Shown here piece by piece: positions 42,966-51,980 of a DNA stretch of 64,000 nt. The stretch lies in NCBI RefSeq assembly GCF_000455345.1, contig NZ_HG315690.1, positions 434,001 to 498,000 on the forward strand, in the 5' to 3' direction. The stretch is from Halopiger goleimassiliensis. Lineage in GTDB: Archaea > Halobacteriota > Halobacteria > Halobacteriales > Natrialbaceae. Under the pieces are notes generated by a model. It was not told the DNA's origin. It searched no databases and saw only the letters and a program-made list of their open reading frames with translations. The stretch's first letter is position 1. Each line of letters begins with the position of its first letter. The position numbers and the translations under genes were made by a program.

Positions 42966-44979
42966 GCGTGATCACCCCCAGATTGTAGACGGAGTGGACC
43001 AGGGTCGCCAGCAGGAAGGCGACGGCGTAGGCCGCCCGGCCGCGCGTCGCGCCGAGCGCGCCGATCACGGCCGTACCCACGTGCAGCACCATCGGCGCGA
43101 AAAAGAGCGCGACCAGGACGAGCGGATCGCTCGAGATCGCGGGGCCGAACGCGGCGACGGCAACGTCCAGTTCGGGTAAGCCGACGAGCTGGACGATCTG
43201 TGTGAACTTCTCGCCGACGAAGAAGCCGACGCCGGAGAGCGTACCCAGGACGACGCCGACCCGGAGCGAGCGATCGAACCGCGAGCGGGCGACGCCGGCG
43301 TAGACGTGGATGCTCTTGGCGAACTCCTCGATGGCGGCCGCGAGCACGAACACGATGGGGAGCGCGAGGGCGTCGGGGACGGCAAACAGCAACGCGACCA
43401 CGAGCAACTGCCCCGCGAAGACGAACGGGATGAACAGGATCGAGAGAGCGAAGGGGGCGGCGTTGCGGTGGACGCGAGCGGTGATCGCGTCGATCTGGGC
43501 CACGATGGCGTCGACGATCTTTGCGGGGATCGGCTTCTGGGCGAACATGTCCTCCTCGCGGTAGACGCCGATTCCGAGCAGGAAGAGGACGGCCCCGCCG
43601 AGGTAGAACGTCCCCGTCGAGAACGCGTACTCCCCGAGCGAGACTGCCTCTCCCTGCAGGTCCATCACGATCAGCGTCAGCGGCGAGATCAACGCGATCG
43701 GCGTCACGTCCGTGAAGATCGCCGGGACGAACACGTACGTCGTCAACACCACGCTGATCGTGACGGTGACGAACGTGAGTTCCTTGAACGAACGGGCGAA
43801 CATCGCGCCGGCGAACGTCGCCGCCAGAAACGCCACTGCGATCGGGAAAACGGCGGCGATCGAGAGAACGCCGCCATCGATCGCGAGCGCGATGACGGTC
43901 GAGATGGCGGCGAGACCGAGGAGGTAGGGAAGCGTCTTCCCCGCGACGATCTCGCGGCGGGCGGCCGGCGAGACCAACAGCAGTTCCCCCCGACGGTTGA
44001 TGCGCTCGTCCATGATCGTGCTTCCGTACGCCTGGATCACGAAGTTCATCGGCACGACGAACAGAAACGCCAGCACCAGCGACTCGAACGGGAACGGCGG
44101 GGAGAGCGTCGACGGCGATCCCGGACTCGTGCCCGTCGACTCGAGCGTTCCGTCGCCGACGTCGGGAACCGGCATCCCGTCGTCCGTGGACGCCGTGCGG
44201 TCGCCAGCGCCGGCCGATCCCTCGTCGCCGTCGACCGTCGGCTCGTCGTCCGCTCCCCGCTCGTCGGTCTCGCCCGCCGTCGAGTCGGATTCGGACCCGT
44301 CATCCGTGCCGCCGTTCCCTCCTTCGGCATCGTCGTCAGAGAGGTGTGCGTCTCCCTCGTCGGTAGCCGTCTCCTGACCGGTATCGGTCTCGATCCCGCC
44401 TGCCGCGCCGTCGTCGTCCGTCGTCTCGGACGCGGCAGTCGAGTCCGAACCCGCCTGCGTCCGGTACTCGAGATCGACGAGGACGGGATAGGCGGCCGTT
44501 TCGTCGCTCTCGGCGGCCATCAGGTGTTCGTTGTACGTCTCGACGGCCGACTGGAACGCGTCGTAGGCGGCCTCACCGTTGGGACCGTGGTAGCCGATTC
44601 GGCCGTCACCGAGGACGACGACGTCCGCGTTACCGTCCCCGTCGGATATCGCGACCGCCGAGAGCGGAATCGGTCTGAACTCCTCGCTCTCGACGGCGAC
44701 GTCGTAGTAGGGATCGTCCTCGTCGACGCCGACGACGTAGATCTCTTCCTCGAGGCCGAGACCGTCGTCGGCGACCGAAAGCCCGACGACGCCGGCGACG
44801 ACCACCGTCGCGAGCACGAGCAGGAGGGTCTTTCGATCGACGGTTCCGGTCGTTCGCGTGACCTCCCAGCGGGCGATCCGGGCGGTTCTGGCGACGCCGG
44901 CGCGGAGCCGCCGCCACCGCGAGGCCGGTTCGCCGTCGGCGTCCGGATCGAAACCGTCGACGTCCCGATCGTCGCTCAC
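42955..44979 (-). CDS. ABC-2 permease fused to a PrsW-type intramembrane protease
   Basis: 674 residues. The first part (1-440) is an ABC-2/NatB permease: a helix at about 50-70, an exterior domain with a very acidic Ser/Thr-rich linker (about 165-290), then VVPMNFVIQAYGSTIMDERINRRGELLLVSPAARREIVAGKTLP and several helices. The second part (about 490-674) has the PrsW pattern: EEFAKS with Glu551/Glu552 and Lys555, FFVGEK with Glu590, His633 and HSVYN (His662) in successive helices. PrsW cuts membrane-bound substrates such as anti-sigma factors. Fusion to a transporter suggests that export and cleavage are coupled. It overlaps the ATPase gene by 4 bases. Confidence 0.85.
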   Translation of the reverse strand: MSDDRDVDGFDPDADGEPASRWRRLRAGVARTARIARWEVTRTTGTVDRKTLLLVLATVVVAGVVGLSVADDGLGLEEEIYVVGVDEDDPYYDVAVESEEFRPIPLSAVAISDGDGNADVVVLGDGRIGYHGPNGEAAYDAFQSAVETYNEHLMAAESDETAAYPVLVDLEYRTQAGSDSTAASETTDDDGAAGGIETDTGQETATDEGDAHLSDDDAEGGNGGTDDGSESDSTAGETDERGADDEPTVDGDEGSAGAGDRTASTDDGMPVPDVGDGTLESTGTSPGSPSTLSPPFPFESLVLAFLFVVPMNFVIQAYGSTIMDERINRRGELLLVSPAARREIVAGKTLPYLLGLAAISTVIALAIDGGVLSIAAVFPIAVAFLAATFAGAMFARSFKELTFVTVTISVVLTTYVFVPAIFTDVTPIALISPLTLIVMDLQGEAVSLGEYAFSTGTFYLGGAVLFLLGIGVYREEDMFAQKPIPAKIVDAIVAQIDAITARVHRNAAPFALSILFIPFVFAGQLLVVALLFAVPDALALPIVFVLAAAIEEFAKSIHVYAGVARSRFDRSLRVGVVLGTLSGVGFFVGEKFTQIVQLVGLPELDVAVAAFGPAISSDPLVLVALFFAPMVLHVGTAVIGALGATRGRAAYAVAFLLATLVHSVYNLGVITLVA

Positions 44980-45932
44980 GTTTCGGCCGCCTCCGGGTCG
45001 GGTGCGTCGCTCGCGATCTCGAGGAAGATGTCCTCGAGACTGGGCGTTTCCGTCTGAATGTCGGTGATCTCTCCGCCTGCGGCCGTGACGGCCTCCCGGA
45101 TCGCCTCGACGTGGCGCATCTCGTGGACGACGTGCTCGACGTGGCCGTTCTCGCGTCGGACTTCGACGGCGGCGGATTCCGCATCGGCCTCCCGGGACGA
45201 ACCGTCGTCGGGTACCAGCCCGTCGCTCCCGTCGACCGTCGCGTAGACGTGGTACGTCGTGCCGCCGTGTTCGTCGCGGATCTCCTCGAGCGTCCCCCGG
45301 GCGACGATCCGTCCCTCGTTCATCACGGCGACGCGATCGCAGATGCTCTCGACGTGAAAGAGGTTGTGCGCGCTGAAGACGACGGTCTTGCCCTCCTCGC
45401 TCAGCTCCCGGGTGAACTCGATGATGTAGTTGGTGGTGAGCGGGTCGAGCCCTGAGGCAGGTTCGTCGAAGATGAGTACGTCAGGATCGTTCACCAACGC
45501 CCGCGTGATCGCGACCTTGCGTTGCATCCCCTTCGACATGTTGCCGATCCGCCGGTCGCGGTGCTCGAGGTCGAGGCGATCGAGCGTCCGTTCGATGCGT
45601 TCCGCGGCGATATCGCTGGGAACGCCGTAGAGGTCGGCGAAGAAGGCGAGATAGCTCCGCGGAGTCATGTCCTCGTAGAGCGGCGATTCTTCGGGGAGGA
45701 AGCCGAGTCGGCGTTGCATCGCCGGCTCGCCGGGTTCGTGGCCGGCGACGACGGCGGTCCCGTCGGTCGGTTCGATCAGTCCGGCCAGCATCTTCAGCGT
45801 CGTCGTCTTCCCCGCGCCGTTGGGGCCGACGACGCCGTAGACCTCGCCGCGCTCGATGGCGAAGCTACTGCCTTCGACCGCGGCGAACTCCCCGTATTCC
45901 TTTCGTAAATCCGTAACGTCGACGATCGCCAT
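44976..45932 (-). CDS. ABC transporter ATP-binding protein (NatA-like)
   Basis: 318 residues. Walker A GPNGAGKTT, Q-loop LPEESPLYEDMT, signature MSKGMQRKV, Walker B LIFDEPASGLDP and switch SAHNLFHVE are intact. The C-terminal 100 residues form a regulatory domain with VEVRRENGHVEHVVHE and the closing TPSLEDIFLEI of NatA/CcmA-type exporters. It leads an operon with the permease-protease fusion and the second permease. Confidence 0.9.
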   Translation of the reverse strand: MAIVDVTDLRKEYGEFAAVEGSSFAIERGEVYGVVGPNGAGKTTTLKMLAGLIEPTDGTAVVAGHEPGEPAMQRRLGFLPEESPLYEDMTPRSYLAFFADLYGVPSDIAAERIERTLDRLDLEHRDRRIGNMSKGMQRKVAITRALVNDPDVLIFDEPASGLDPLTTNYIIEFTRELSEEGKTVVFSAHNLFHVESICDRVAVMNEGRIVARGTLEEIRDEHGGTTYHVYATVDGSDGLVPDDGSSREADAESAAVEVRRENGHVEHVVHEMRHVEAIREAVTAAGGEITDIQTETPSLEDIFLEIASDAPDPEAAET

Positions 45933-46050
45933 AGAGTCGTTACTCGAGACTGGGAGCCACCGAAGGTAAGTCTAGTGGCGGCTGAGTGTCACGCCGTCCG
46001 GCGACTCGGCCGAAACGTTCCTGATCCGACGACGCCATGACACGGCTAGA

Positions 46051-46461
46051 ATGACCCGACTCCGGCGAACGCGAACGGCGGCCGGGCGACGGCTCGAGGG
46101 CTCGCAGATCGTCGACGTCCCGGCCGACGCGGCCTGGGACCTGTTCGTCGATACGACCCGCTGGCCCGAGTGGTCACCGATCGTCTCCGGCGTGGACGCC
46201 TCGGATCGGTACGTTCGCGAGGGGACGACGGGCCGAATCCGGATCCCGGGGGCCTGGGTTCCGTTCACCGTTACCGACTGCCGGGACCGCCGATGGGAGT
46301 GGCGCGTGACCGGCCTTCCCGGCTCCGGCCATCGCGTCGACGACCTCGGTCCGGAGCGCTGTCGGATCGTCTTCGAACTCCCGACCCACGCCGTCGGCTG
46401 TGCGCCGATCTGTCTCGAGGGGCTCGAGCGGATGGCGTCCATCCTCGTCGAAGAGCGATAG
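46051..46461 (+). CDS. SRPBCC (START-like) family protein
   Basis: 136 residues. The helix-grip fold is recognisable from EGSQIVDVPADAAWDLFVDTTRWPEWSPIVSGVDASD and the following strands (GRIRIPGAWVPFTVTDC, WEWRVTGLPG). Proteins of this class bind hydrophobic ligands in a cavity. Residues after GCAPICLEGLERMAS form the C-terminal helix. It is followed by an HxlR regulator in the same direction 104 bases later, and may belong to the same response (inference). Confidence 0.75.
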   Translation: MTRLRRTRTAAGRRLEGSQIVDVPADAAWDLFVDTTRWPEWSPIVSGVDASDRYVREGTTGRIRIPGAWVPFTVTDCRDRRWEWRVTGLPGSGHRVDDLGPERCRIVFELPTHAVGCAPICLEGLERMASILVEER

Positions 46462-46510
46462 TCCTGCGGTACCATCCTCGCGAACCCTGTTGAACTATCG
46501 CGGTGTTAGC

Positions 46511-46528
46511 TGGTTCGCTACCGAACCA
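46511..46528. promoter_or_regulatory. Palindrome TGGTTCG-CTAC-CGAACCA before the HxlR gene
   Basis: A perfect 7+7 inverted repeat with 4-base spacer, 37 bases before the ATG at 46566; CTATAGG follows as a possible TATA element. HxlR proteins bind such sites as dimers, so autoregulation is plausible. Confidence 0.55.
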
Positions 46529-46565
46529 CTATAGGGACGCGGCCCGTACGATCCGGCGACGAGCA

Positions 46566-46916
46566 ATGTCGACCCCCCAAGCGAAATCCGCCGACGACAC
46601 CCCGGACGCCTGCCCCGTCATCGAATCCCTCGAACAGATCGGCTCCCAGTGGCGACTGGCCGTGTTGCACGAACTGCTCGCGGGCGAACAGCGCTTTAAC
46701 GAACTGAAACGGTCGACGGGCGCGAACGCGCGGACGCTCTCGCGCGTACTCGACGACCTCGGCGAGATGGGGTTCGTCGAACGCCGGATCGAGGAGGACG
46801 CGCCGATCGCCACCTACTACAGCCTCACCGAGAAGGGCCGCTCGCTCGAACCGGTCTTCGACGAGATCGAGTGCTGGGCCGGCAGTTGGCTCGAGGACGA
46901 CCCGAAAAGCGACTGA
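46566..46916 (+). CDS. HxlR-family winged-helix regulator
   Basis: 116 residues from the ATG at 46566. DACPVIESLEQIGSQWRLAVLHELLAGEQRFNELKRSTGANARTLSRVLDDLGEMGFVERR is the full HxlR winged helix, with the conserved early Cys (Cys17) that senses electrophiles or redox state in HypR-like members. A palindromic site upstream suggests self-control. The next gene converges 12 bases later. Confidence 0.88.
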   Translation: MSTPQAKSADDTPDACPVIESLEQIGSQWRLAVLHELLAGEQRFNELKRSTGANARTLSRVLDDLGEMGFVERRIEEDAPIATYYSLTEKGRSLEPVFDEIECWAGSWLEDDPKSD

Positions 46917-46928
46917 CCGTATCGAGCG

Positions 46929-47147
46929 TTATCCGTCGCGATTTCTGGCCGCCTCGAGGCTCGCGAAGAAGCCGAAGTAGGCGACGATCCCCGAGAGCAT
47001 CAGCAGGTAGTAGGCGTACTGCGGGCCGTCGATCACCCGGAAGATGAGATCGACCATCGTCACCCAGGCGACCGCGAACACGAGGTCGACGGCGAGACCC
47101 CAGCGCTCCTCGCGGGCGGTCTCGAGCCACTCGCGCACGCCGCTCAT
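46929..47147 (-). CDS. Small two-helix membrane protein
   Basis: 72 residues. Two hydrophobic helices (about 18-37 and 43-63, LVFAVAWVTMVDLIFRVI and YAYYLLMLSGIVAYFGFF) with charged ends. A type common in haloarchaea, function unknown. It converges on the HxlR gene. Confidence 0.65.
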   Translation of the reverse strand: MSGVREWLETAREERWGLAVDLVFAVAWVTMVDLIFRVIDGPQYAYYLLMLSGIVAYFGFFASLEAARNRDG

Positions 47148-47298
47148 CGATCTCTCACCCGCCGCCGCTCTACTCGAGCCATCGTGTGAAACGTTCTCCC
47201 GATTCGGGAAAAAGCCTGTCGGCGAGGTCGCGTCGGATCGACCGTCGATCGCGCTGGAAAACGAAACCCCCTAACCCCGGCCGCGACTGGTCTCGAGC

Positions 47299-47847
47299 AT
47301 GCAGGGATCCCCCGAGGTCGCCGTGTTGCGACTGGGCCACCGGCCGGGCCGGGACGAGCGGATGACGACCCACGTCGGCCTGACAGCGCGGGCGCTCGGC
47401 GCGGATAGCGTGACGCTTCCCGACAACGCCGCCCAGTCGATGGAGACGATCGAGGACATCACCGACCGCTTCGGCGGCCCGTTCGACGTCTCGCTGACCG
47501 ACTCGCCGAAAGCCGTGATCCGCGACTGGGAGGGGCGAGTCGTCCACCTGACGATGTACGGCGAACGGATCCAGGACGTCGAAGGCGAGATTCGCCGCTC
47601 CCACCGCGAGGACGACCAGCCCCTGCTGGCCGTCGTCGGCTCCGAGAAGGTGCCCTTCGACGTCTACGAGGCGGCCGACTGGAACGTCGGCGTCACGAAC
47701 CAGCCCCACTCCGAGGTGGCCGGGCTCGCCGTCTTCCTCGACCGCCTGTTCGAGGGGGCGGAACTCGAGCGGGAGTGGGCGGACGCTCAGCGGCAGGTGG
47801 TCCCGATGGAGACGGGCAAACGCGTGGAGTCGCTCGAGGAGGAGTAG
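47299..47847 (+). CDS. trm56: tRNA (cytidine(56)-2'-O)-methyltransferase
   Basis: 182 residues, matching the archaeal Trm56 family of SPOUT methyltransferases that methylate the 2'-O of C56 in the T-loop of tRNA. Motifs are EVAVLRLGHRPGRDERMTTHVGLTARALGA at the start, VVHLTMYGERIQD, LLAVVGSEKVPFDVYEAADWNVGVTNQPHSEVAGLAVFLDRLF, which is the SAM-binding trefoil knot. Length and order are normal for the family. Its upstream gap of 151 bases has no gene. Confidence 0.94.
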   Translation: MQGSPEVAVLRLGHRPGRDERMTTHVGLTARALGADSVTLPDNAAQSMETIEDITDRFGGPFDVSLTDSPKAVIRDWEGRVVHLTMYGERIQDVEGEIRRSHREDDQPLLAVVGSEKVPFDVYEAADWNVGVTNQPHSEVAGLAVFLDRLFEGAELEREWADAQRQVVPMETGKRVESLEEE

Positions 47848-47867
47848 CCCCGGACGGAGACGCTTCG

Positions 47868-48530
47868 TTAGCGACCCGGACGGAGCACCGAGAACGGCCG
47901 CAGCAGCCGTCGAGCGGCGTCCCTGAGGAGTGACGACGCGCCCATCTCGCGTTCGTCGACGGTGTACCGATCGTCGCCGACCCGTTCGATCGGATCGGCG
48001 TCGCCGAGGTCCGCGAGGATCGATTCGACCTCGTCCCGCGAAAACGCCGTTCGATCGGCGAGTTGGGCGGTCGAAAGCGGCGTCGGGGACTCCCGGAGTT
48101 CCGCTACGAGCAGGCGGCCGTCGGACATCACCGCCACGCTCTCGCGAACCGAGTAGTCGGCCATGGGATCGGCCGGCGGCTCCGACCGGTCGATGCCGTG
48201 GCGTCGATCGTAGAGCGCGTCGAGGAAGAGCCAGCCGCCCGCGACGGCGAAGGCGACCAGCAGCCACGAGAACTCGACCGCGACGACGGTGACGGCTGAG
48301 CCGACGGCGACGCTCGCGCCGACGACGAGTCCGCTTACGTACTGTGGCGCGCCCAGGGACGTGCGGGCGGCCTCGAGCACGGCGAGGCCGAAGAGCGTGC
48401 CCGCGATGATCGCCAGCGACGCCGGAGCGACGTCGAACACGAAGTACAGCAGCGCGAGGACGACCGCGAGGACGAGCGGCCCCCTCGAGGCGACCTCGGA
48501 GCGGAGGGCGGTGACGAAGGACTCTCCCAT
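47868..48530 (-). CDS. Membrane-anchored winged-helix protein
   Basis: 220 residues from the ATG at 48530. Four hydrophobic helices occupy about 17-105, then a cytoplasmic C-terminal part with DGRLLVAELRESPTPLSTAQLADRTAFSRDEVESILADLG, a winged-helix-like DNA-binding module. Membrane-bound one-component regulators exist but are uncommon in archaea. The sensed signal and DNA target are unknown. It converges on trm56. Confidence 0.72.
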   Translation of the reverse strand: MGESFVTALRSEVASRGPLVLAVVLALLYFVFDVAPASLAIIAGTLFGLAVLEAARTSLGAPQYVSGLVVGASVAVGSAVTVVAVEFSWLLVAFAVAGGWLFLDALYDRRHGIDRSEPPADPMADYSVRESVAVMSDGRLLVAELRESPTPLSTAQLADRTAFSRDEVESILADLGDADPIERVGDDRYTVDEREMGASSLLRDAARRLLRPFSVLRPGR

Positions 48531-48625
48531 AGGATCACGTCTACGAACCGACACTAAAATCGATCGATACTTCGAATCCTGTAACCCGGACGAACGTTTA
48601 TGTGGGAATCGCAGTATCGTCAACC

Positions 48626-50206
48626 ATGGAACTGGATGACGTTACACAAACGTCACGTGAGGGGAACGTCGCCAACCTGTTCGAGGAGACCGCGGCCCAC
48701 CACGGCACGGAAGATGCGATGGAACACCACGGCGAGCGGACGACACACGCCGAACTGCGGGACTGGACGGCGGCGTTCGCCGGCGGTCTTCACGACCTGG
48801 GGCTGGAGCCGGACGATCGGCTGCTGTTGTTCATGCCGAACTGTCCCGAGTTCCTGGTCGCGTCGCTGGGCGCGTTTCGGGCCGGCGTCGTCATCTCGCC
48901 GGTCAACCCCCAGTACAAGCGTCGGGAGGTCGCCTATCAGCTCGCAGATACGGACGCGAAGGCGGTCGTCACCCATCCCTCGCTGCGGTCGGTCGTCGAG
49001 CAGGCGGCCGAGGACGTCGGCACCGATCCCGAGGTGATCACCGTCGAGAGCCGGTACATGGACCGCAACTCGGACGACACGTTCTTCGAGGACGTCCGCG
49101 GCGAACCGACGCTCGTCGAGCGGGCCGACGACGACGTCGCTCTCCTGCCGTACACGTCGGGGACGACCGGCGATCCGAAGGGCGTCCAGCTGACCCACCG
49201 CAACACTCGCGCCCAGCTGAACTGGACGCTGGCCGGCTCGGGCGAGGACGTCGATCCGGAGGACGTGCGTAGCCTCATCTGGCTCCCCCTCTACCACATC
49301 ACCGGCTTCACCCACACCGCGCTCCAGCCGCTGGTCGGCGGCGGCACCTGCTACTTCCGGAGCGCGCTCGAGTGGGACGCCGAGGCCTGCATGCGACTCA
49401 TCGAGGCGGAGGAGATCACCCACTTCGTCGGCGTGACGACGATGTACGCCGACATGGTCGAGGCCGACGCGTTCGGCGAGTACGACCTGACGAGCCTCGA
49501 GTCGGCCTCGGAGGGCGGCGCGAAACTCTCCGGGGCCGTCCAGGAGCGGTTCGAGGAGACCGCCGGCGTCGCCATCTCGGAGGGGTACGGCCTGACCGAG
49601 ACCCACGGCGCGACCCACACCCAGACCGGGTCGACGTTCGGCCTGAAACACGGGACGATCGGCCAACCGGTCCGGATGACCGACTGCAAGATCGTCGACG
49701 AGCGCGGCGAGGAGGTTCCGGTGGGCGAGGAGGGCGAACTCCTCGTCCGCGGCCCGCAGGTCATGAAGGGCTACCACGGGATGCCCGAAGCGACCGAGGC
49801 CGCCTTCACCGAGCTGGGCTACTTCCGGACCGGCGATATCGCCCGTCGCGACGAGAACAACTACTACGAGATCGTCGATCGGAAGAAACACGTGATCGTC
49901 ACTGCGGGTTACAACGTCTACCCCAGCGAACTCGAGGAACTCCTGCTGGAACACGAGGCCGTCGCCGACGTCGCGGTCGTGGGGATTCCGGACGAGCGGC
50001 GCAACGAGGTCCCGAAGGCGTTCGTCGTCGCCGCGGACGGGATCGAGCCCGGGGCCGACGTCACGGGTGAGGCCCTCCAGGAGTACTGTCTCGAGCGCGT
50101 CGCCGAGTACAAACACCCCCGCGAGGTCGCGTTCATCGACGAACTCCCGCGGACGACCAGCGGCAAGATCCAGAAGTACAAACTCGAGCAGCGTGAGACC
50201 GAGTGA
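48626..50206 (+). CDS. Acyl-CoA synthetase (AMP-binding enzyme)
   Basis: 526 residues from the ATG at 48626, with GTTTATG about 28 nt upstream as TATA. The ATP/AMP signature LLPYTSGTTGDPKGVQLTHRN, the A5 motif ISEGYGLTETHGATH, the hinge YFRTGDIARRDENNYYEIVDRKKHVIVTAGYNVYPSELEELL and the catalytic Lys in PRTTSGKIQKYKL are complete. It activates a carboxylic acid to its CoA thioester; similarity to medium/long-chain fatty acyl-CoA ligases is good, but the chain length cannot be told. Confidence 0.9.
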   Translation: MELDDVTQTSREGNVANLFEETAAHHGTEDAMEHHGERTTHAELRDWTAAFAGGLHDLGLEPDDRLLLFMPNCPEFLVASLGAFRAGVVISPVNPQYKRREVAYQLADTDAKAVVTHPSLRSVVEQAAEDVGTDPEVITVESRYMDRNSDDTFFEDVRGEPTLVERADDDVALLPYTSGTTGDPKGVQLTHRNTRAQLNWTLAGSGEDVDPEDVRSLIWLPLYHITGFTHTALQPLVGGGTCYFRSALEWDAEACMRLIEAEEITHFVGVTTMYADMVEADAFGEYDLTSLESASEGGAKLSGAVQERFEETAGVAISEGYGLTETHGATHTQTGSTFGLKHGTIGQPVRMTDCKIVDERGEEVPVGEEGELLVRGPQVMKGYHGMPEATEAAFTELGYFRTGDIARRDENNYYEIVDRKKHVIVTAGYNVYPSELEELLLEHEAVADVAVVGIPDERRNEVPKAFVVAADGIEPGADVTGEALQEYCLERVAEYKHPREVAFIDELPRTTSGKIQKYKLEQRETE

Positions 50207-50313
50207 TCTCGCTCGGATGGGATTCGACGAGAGACGTGGTGACTTCGCCACGGCGTCGACCTCCGACGAGTGAGAAGGGCTAGTTTTTCGGCCTCGGCCC
50301 CTGGAGTAGGGGT

Positions 50314-50532
50314 ATGGCGTCGGACACGATTCTGCCGCGGACGGCGATCGAGTGGTACATGTTCGGAGCGCTGCTGGTCGTCGCCAATATGGTCGTCTTG
50401 CTCGCGACCAATCACACGCTCCCCCAGGCGTTCGGGATGGGCGTGGTCTTCGGCCTGTTGATGGCGCTCGCGGTCGCGTTCGCGACCGCCGCCTGGACCT
50501 CCTACACTAGTGATCCCGACAGCATCGAGTGA
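50314..50532 (+). CDS. Small two-helix membrane protein
   Basis: 72 residues. Two hydrophobic helices (about 14-31 and 37-62) with a short polar tail (YTSDPDSIE). No motif known. It stands alone between the acyl-CoA synthetase and an amphi-Trp protein gene. Confidence 0.65.
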   Translation: MASDTILPRTAIEWYMFGALLVVANMVVLLATNHTLPQAFGMGVVFGLLMALAVAFATAAWTSYTSDPDSIE

Positions 50533-50630
50533 CCGTCGGCATCGTCACCGAATCGACACGGATCCGAACGGTCACCGGGCTTGCCAGTTCGCCGGCAACC
50601 TATATCCGTCAGTCCGGTGGGGAATGGCGT

Positions 50631-50882
50631 ATGGGCGATACGACCACTCACAGCGACGAACTCCCGCGAGAGGAAGCCGCGGATCGGTTGCAGGAACTGG
50701 CGCGCGAACTGCGACGCGACGGCCCGGCGGAGGTGAGCGTCGGCAACAAACTCCTGACGCTGTCGCCCGACGCGGCCGTCGAGTACGGCATCCAGGTCGA
50801 GGAACGGTCGCCGATGCTCGGCGGCGACCGCGAGGAGATCACCGTCACCCTCGAGTGGGAGACGCCAGACGCGAACGAGTAA
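50631..50882 (+). CDS. Amphi-Trp domain protein
   Basis: 83 residues from the ATG at 50631. The pattern ELPREEAADRLQELARELRRDGPAEVSVGNKLLTLSPDAAVEYGIQVEE and a final TVTLEWETPD fit the small amphi-Trp domain family: a helix, then amphipathic strands with a conserved Trp. The family's role is not known. A gene of this kind is often found single, as here. Confidence 0.78.
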   Translation: MGDTTTHSDELPREEAADRLQELARELRRDGPAEVSVGNKLLTLSPDAAVEYGIQVEERSPMLGGDREEITVTLEWETPDANE

Positions 50883-50893
50883 CCGGTTCTCCG

Positions 50894-51889
50894 TCAACAG
50901 GTCCGGTAGTACCGGACGCCGTCCTCGACGTCGTACGCCACGATTCCCCGGCGCTCGAGCGTGCCGAGCGCGCCCAGCGAGTCAAGCACGGGGGCGTAGT
51001 ACTCGACTTCGCCGACGCGTTCTTCGGCGACCGACAGCGGCGTCGCGGGTTCGACCGCCTCGAGCGCGTCCGCCGTCTCCTCGAGCAGGTCCTCGAGCCA
51101 CTGGCGGGTGCGGTCGACGACCGCCTGCGGCTCGTCGAAGACCGGCCCGTGACCGGGATATCCCCGGACAGCGTCGATGTCGGCCAGCCGATCCAGCGCC
51201 TCGAACGTGGCGTCGACGGCCTCGAACGCGCCGCGGTTGATCCCGGCGTGGAACGCGCCGACGCGGAACGTCTTCGCGAGCGCGTCACCCGCGAACAGCA
51301 GGCGCTCGTCGTCGACGGCCGTCTCGAAACACAGGTGGTGCATCTCGTGGCCCGGCGTCTCGATCGGCCGAAACCGTCGTCCACCGACGGTGATCGGGGA
51401 GTCGGGATCGATCGCTCGCGTTTCGTCGGGATCGAGCAGCCGTCGGTCCCGACGGATCGAGTCGGACTCGGCGTCGACGATCTCCTCGATTCTCCCGTCG
51501 GGGTAGCCGGCCACCCGGGCCATCTCCCGCGCTCCCTCGCGCATCGTCTCGAGGTCGGTCTCGAGTCGCTCGATGGCGGGTCCGGGTGCGTAAATCGTCG
51601 CGCCGGCCTCCCGGAGGGCGTCCACCTGCCCGATGTGGTCGCTGTGGACGTGCGTGACGAGGACGTGCTCGACGTCCGCTGGCGCGAAGCCTACCGACTC
51701 GAGCGCGTCAGCCATTGTCGTTTCGGTGGTCGACTCGTGCCCGCCCGCGTCGATCAGGATCGGCTCCGGACCGTCGATGAGGTACGCGGCGACGTGTTTC
51801 GGCGGCCACGGCACGTCGAACTCGAGGCGGTGGACGACTGCAGACTCGCGTCGTCCGTCGGTGACACCGCCCGACACGTCGGAATCCAT
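50894..51889 (-). CDS. Metallo-beta-lactamase-fold hydrolase
   Basis: 331 residues from the ATG at 51889. The zinc ligands are HVHSDH (about residues 77-82), His in TPGHEMHHL, Asp in FAGDALAKT and His in YPGHGPVF. A C-terminal winged-helix-like region (about 250-331) ends in ERRGIVAYDVEDGVRYYRTC, as in LACTB2/glyoxalase II-related hydrolases with a tail. Substrate unknown. Confidence 0.87.
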   Translation of the reverse strand: MDSDVSGGVTDGRRESAVVHRLEFDVPWPPKHVAAYLIDGPEPILIDAGGHESTTETTMADALESVGFAPADVEHVLVTHVHSDHIGQVDALREAGATIYAPGPAIERLETDLETMREGAREMARVAGYPDGRIEEIVDAESDSIRRDRRLLDPDETRAIDPDSPITVGGRRFRPIETPGHEMHHLCFETAVDDERLLFAGDALAKTFRVGAFHAGINRGAFEAVDATFEALDRLADIDAVRGYPGHGPVFDEPQAVVDRTRQWLEDLLEETADALEAVEPATPLSVAEERVGEVEYYAPVLDSLGALGTLERRGIVAYDVEDGVRYYRTC

Positions 51890-51980
51890 CGTCAGTAGCA
51901 CGGCGAGCCAGCGACGTGAATGTTACTCACTGCGATCCGCAGCCGGACCCGGCTTCCGGGCTGTGGCGTCCGCCGGTCGC

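Noticed and set aside
43306-45057. 583-codon open frame on the plus strand
   Set aside because: Antisense to the permease-PrsW fusion; Arg/Asp-rich without domains.
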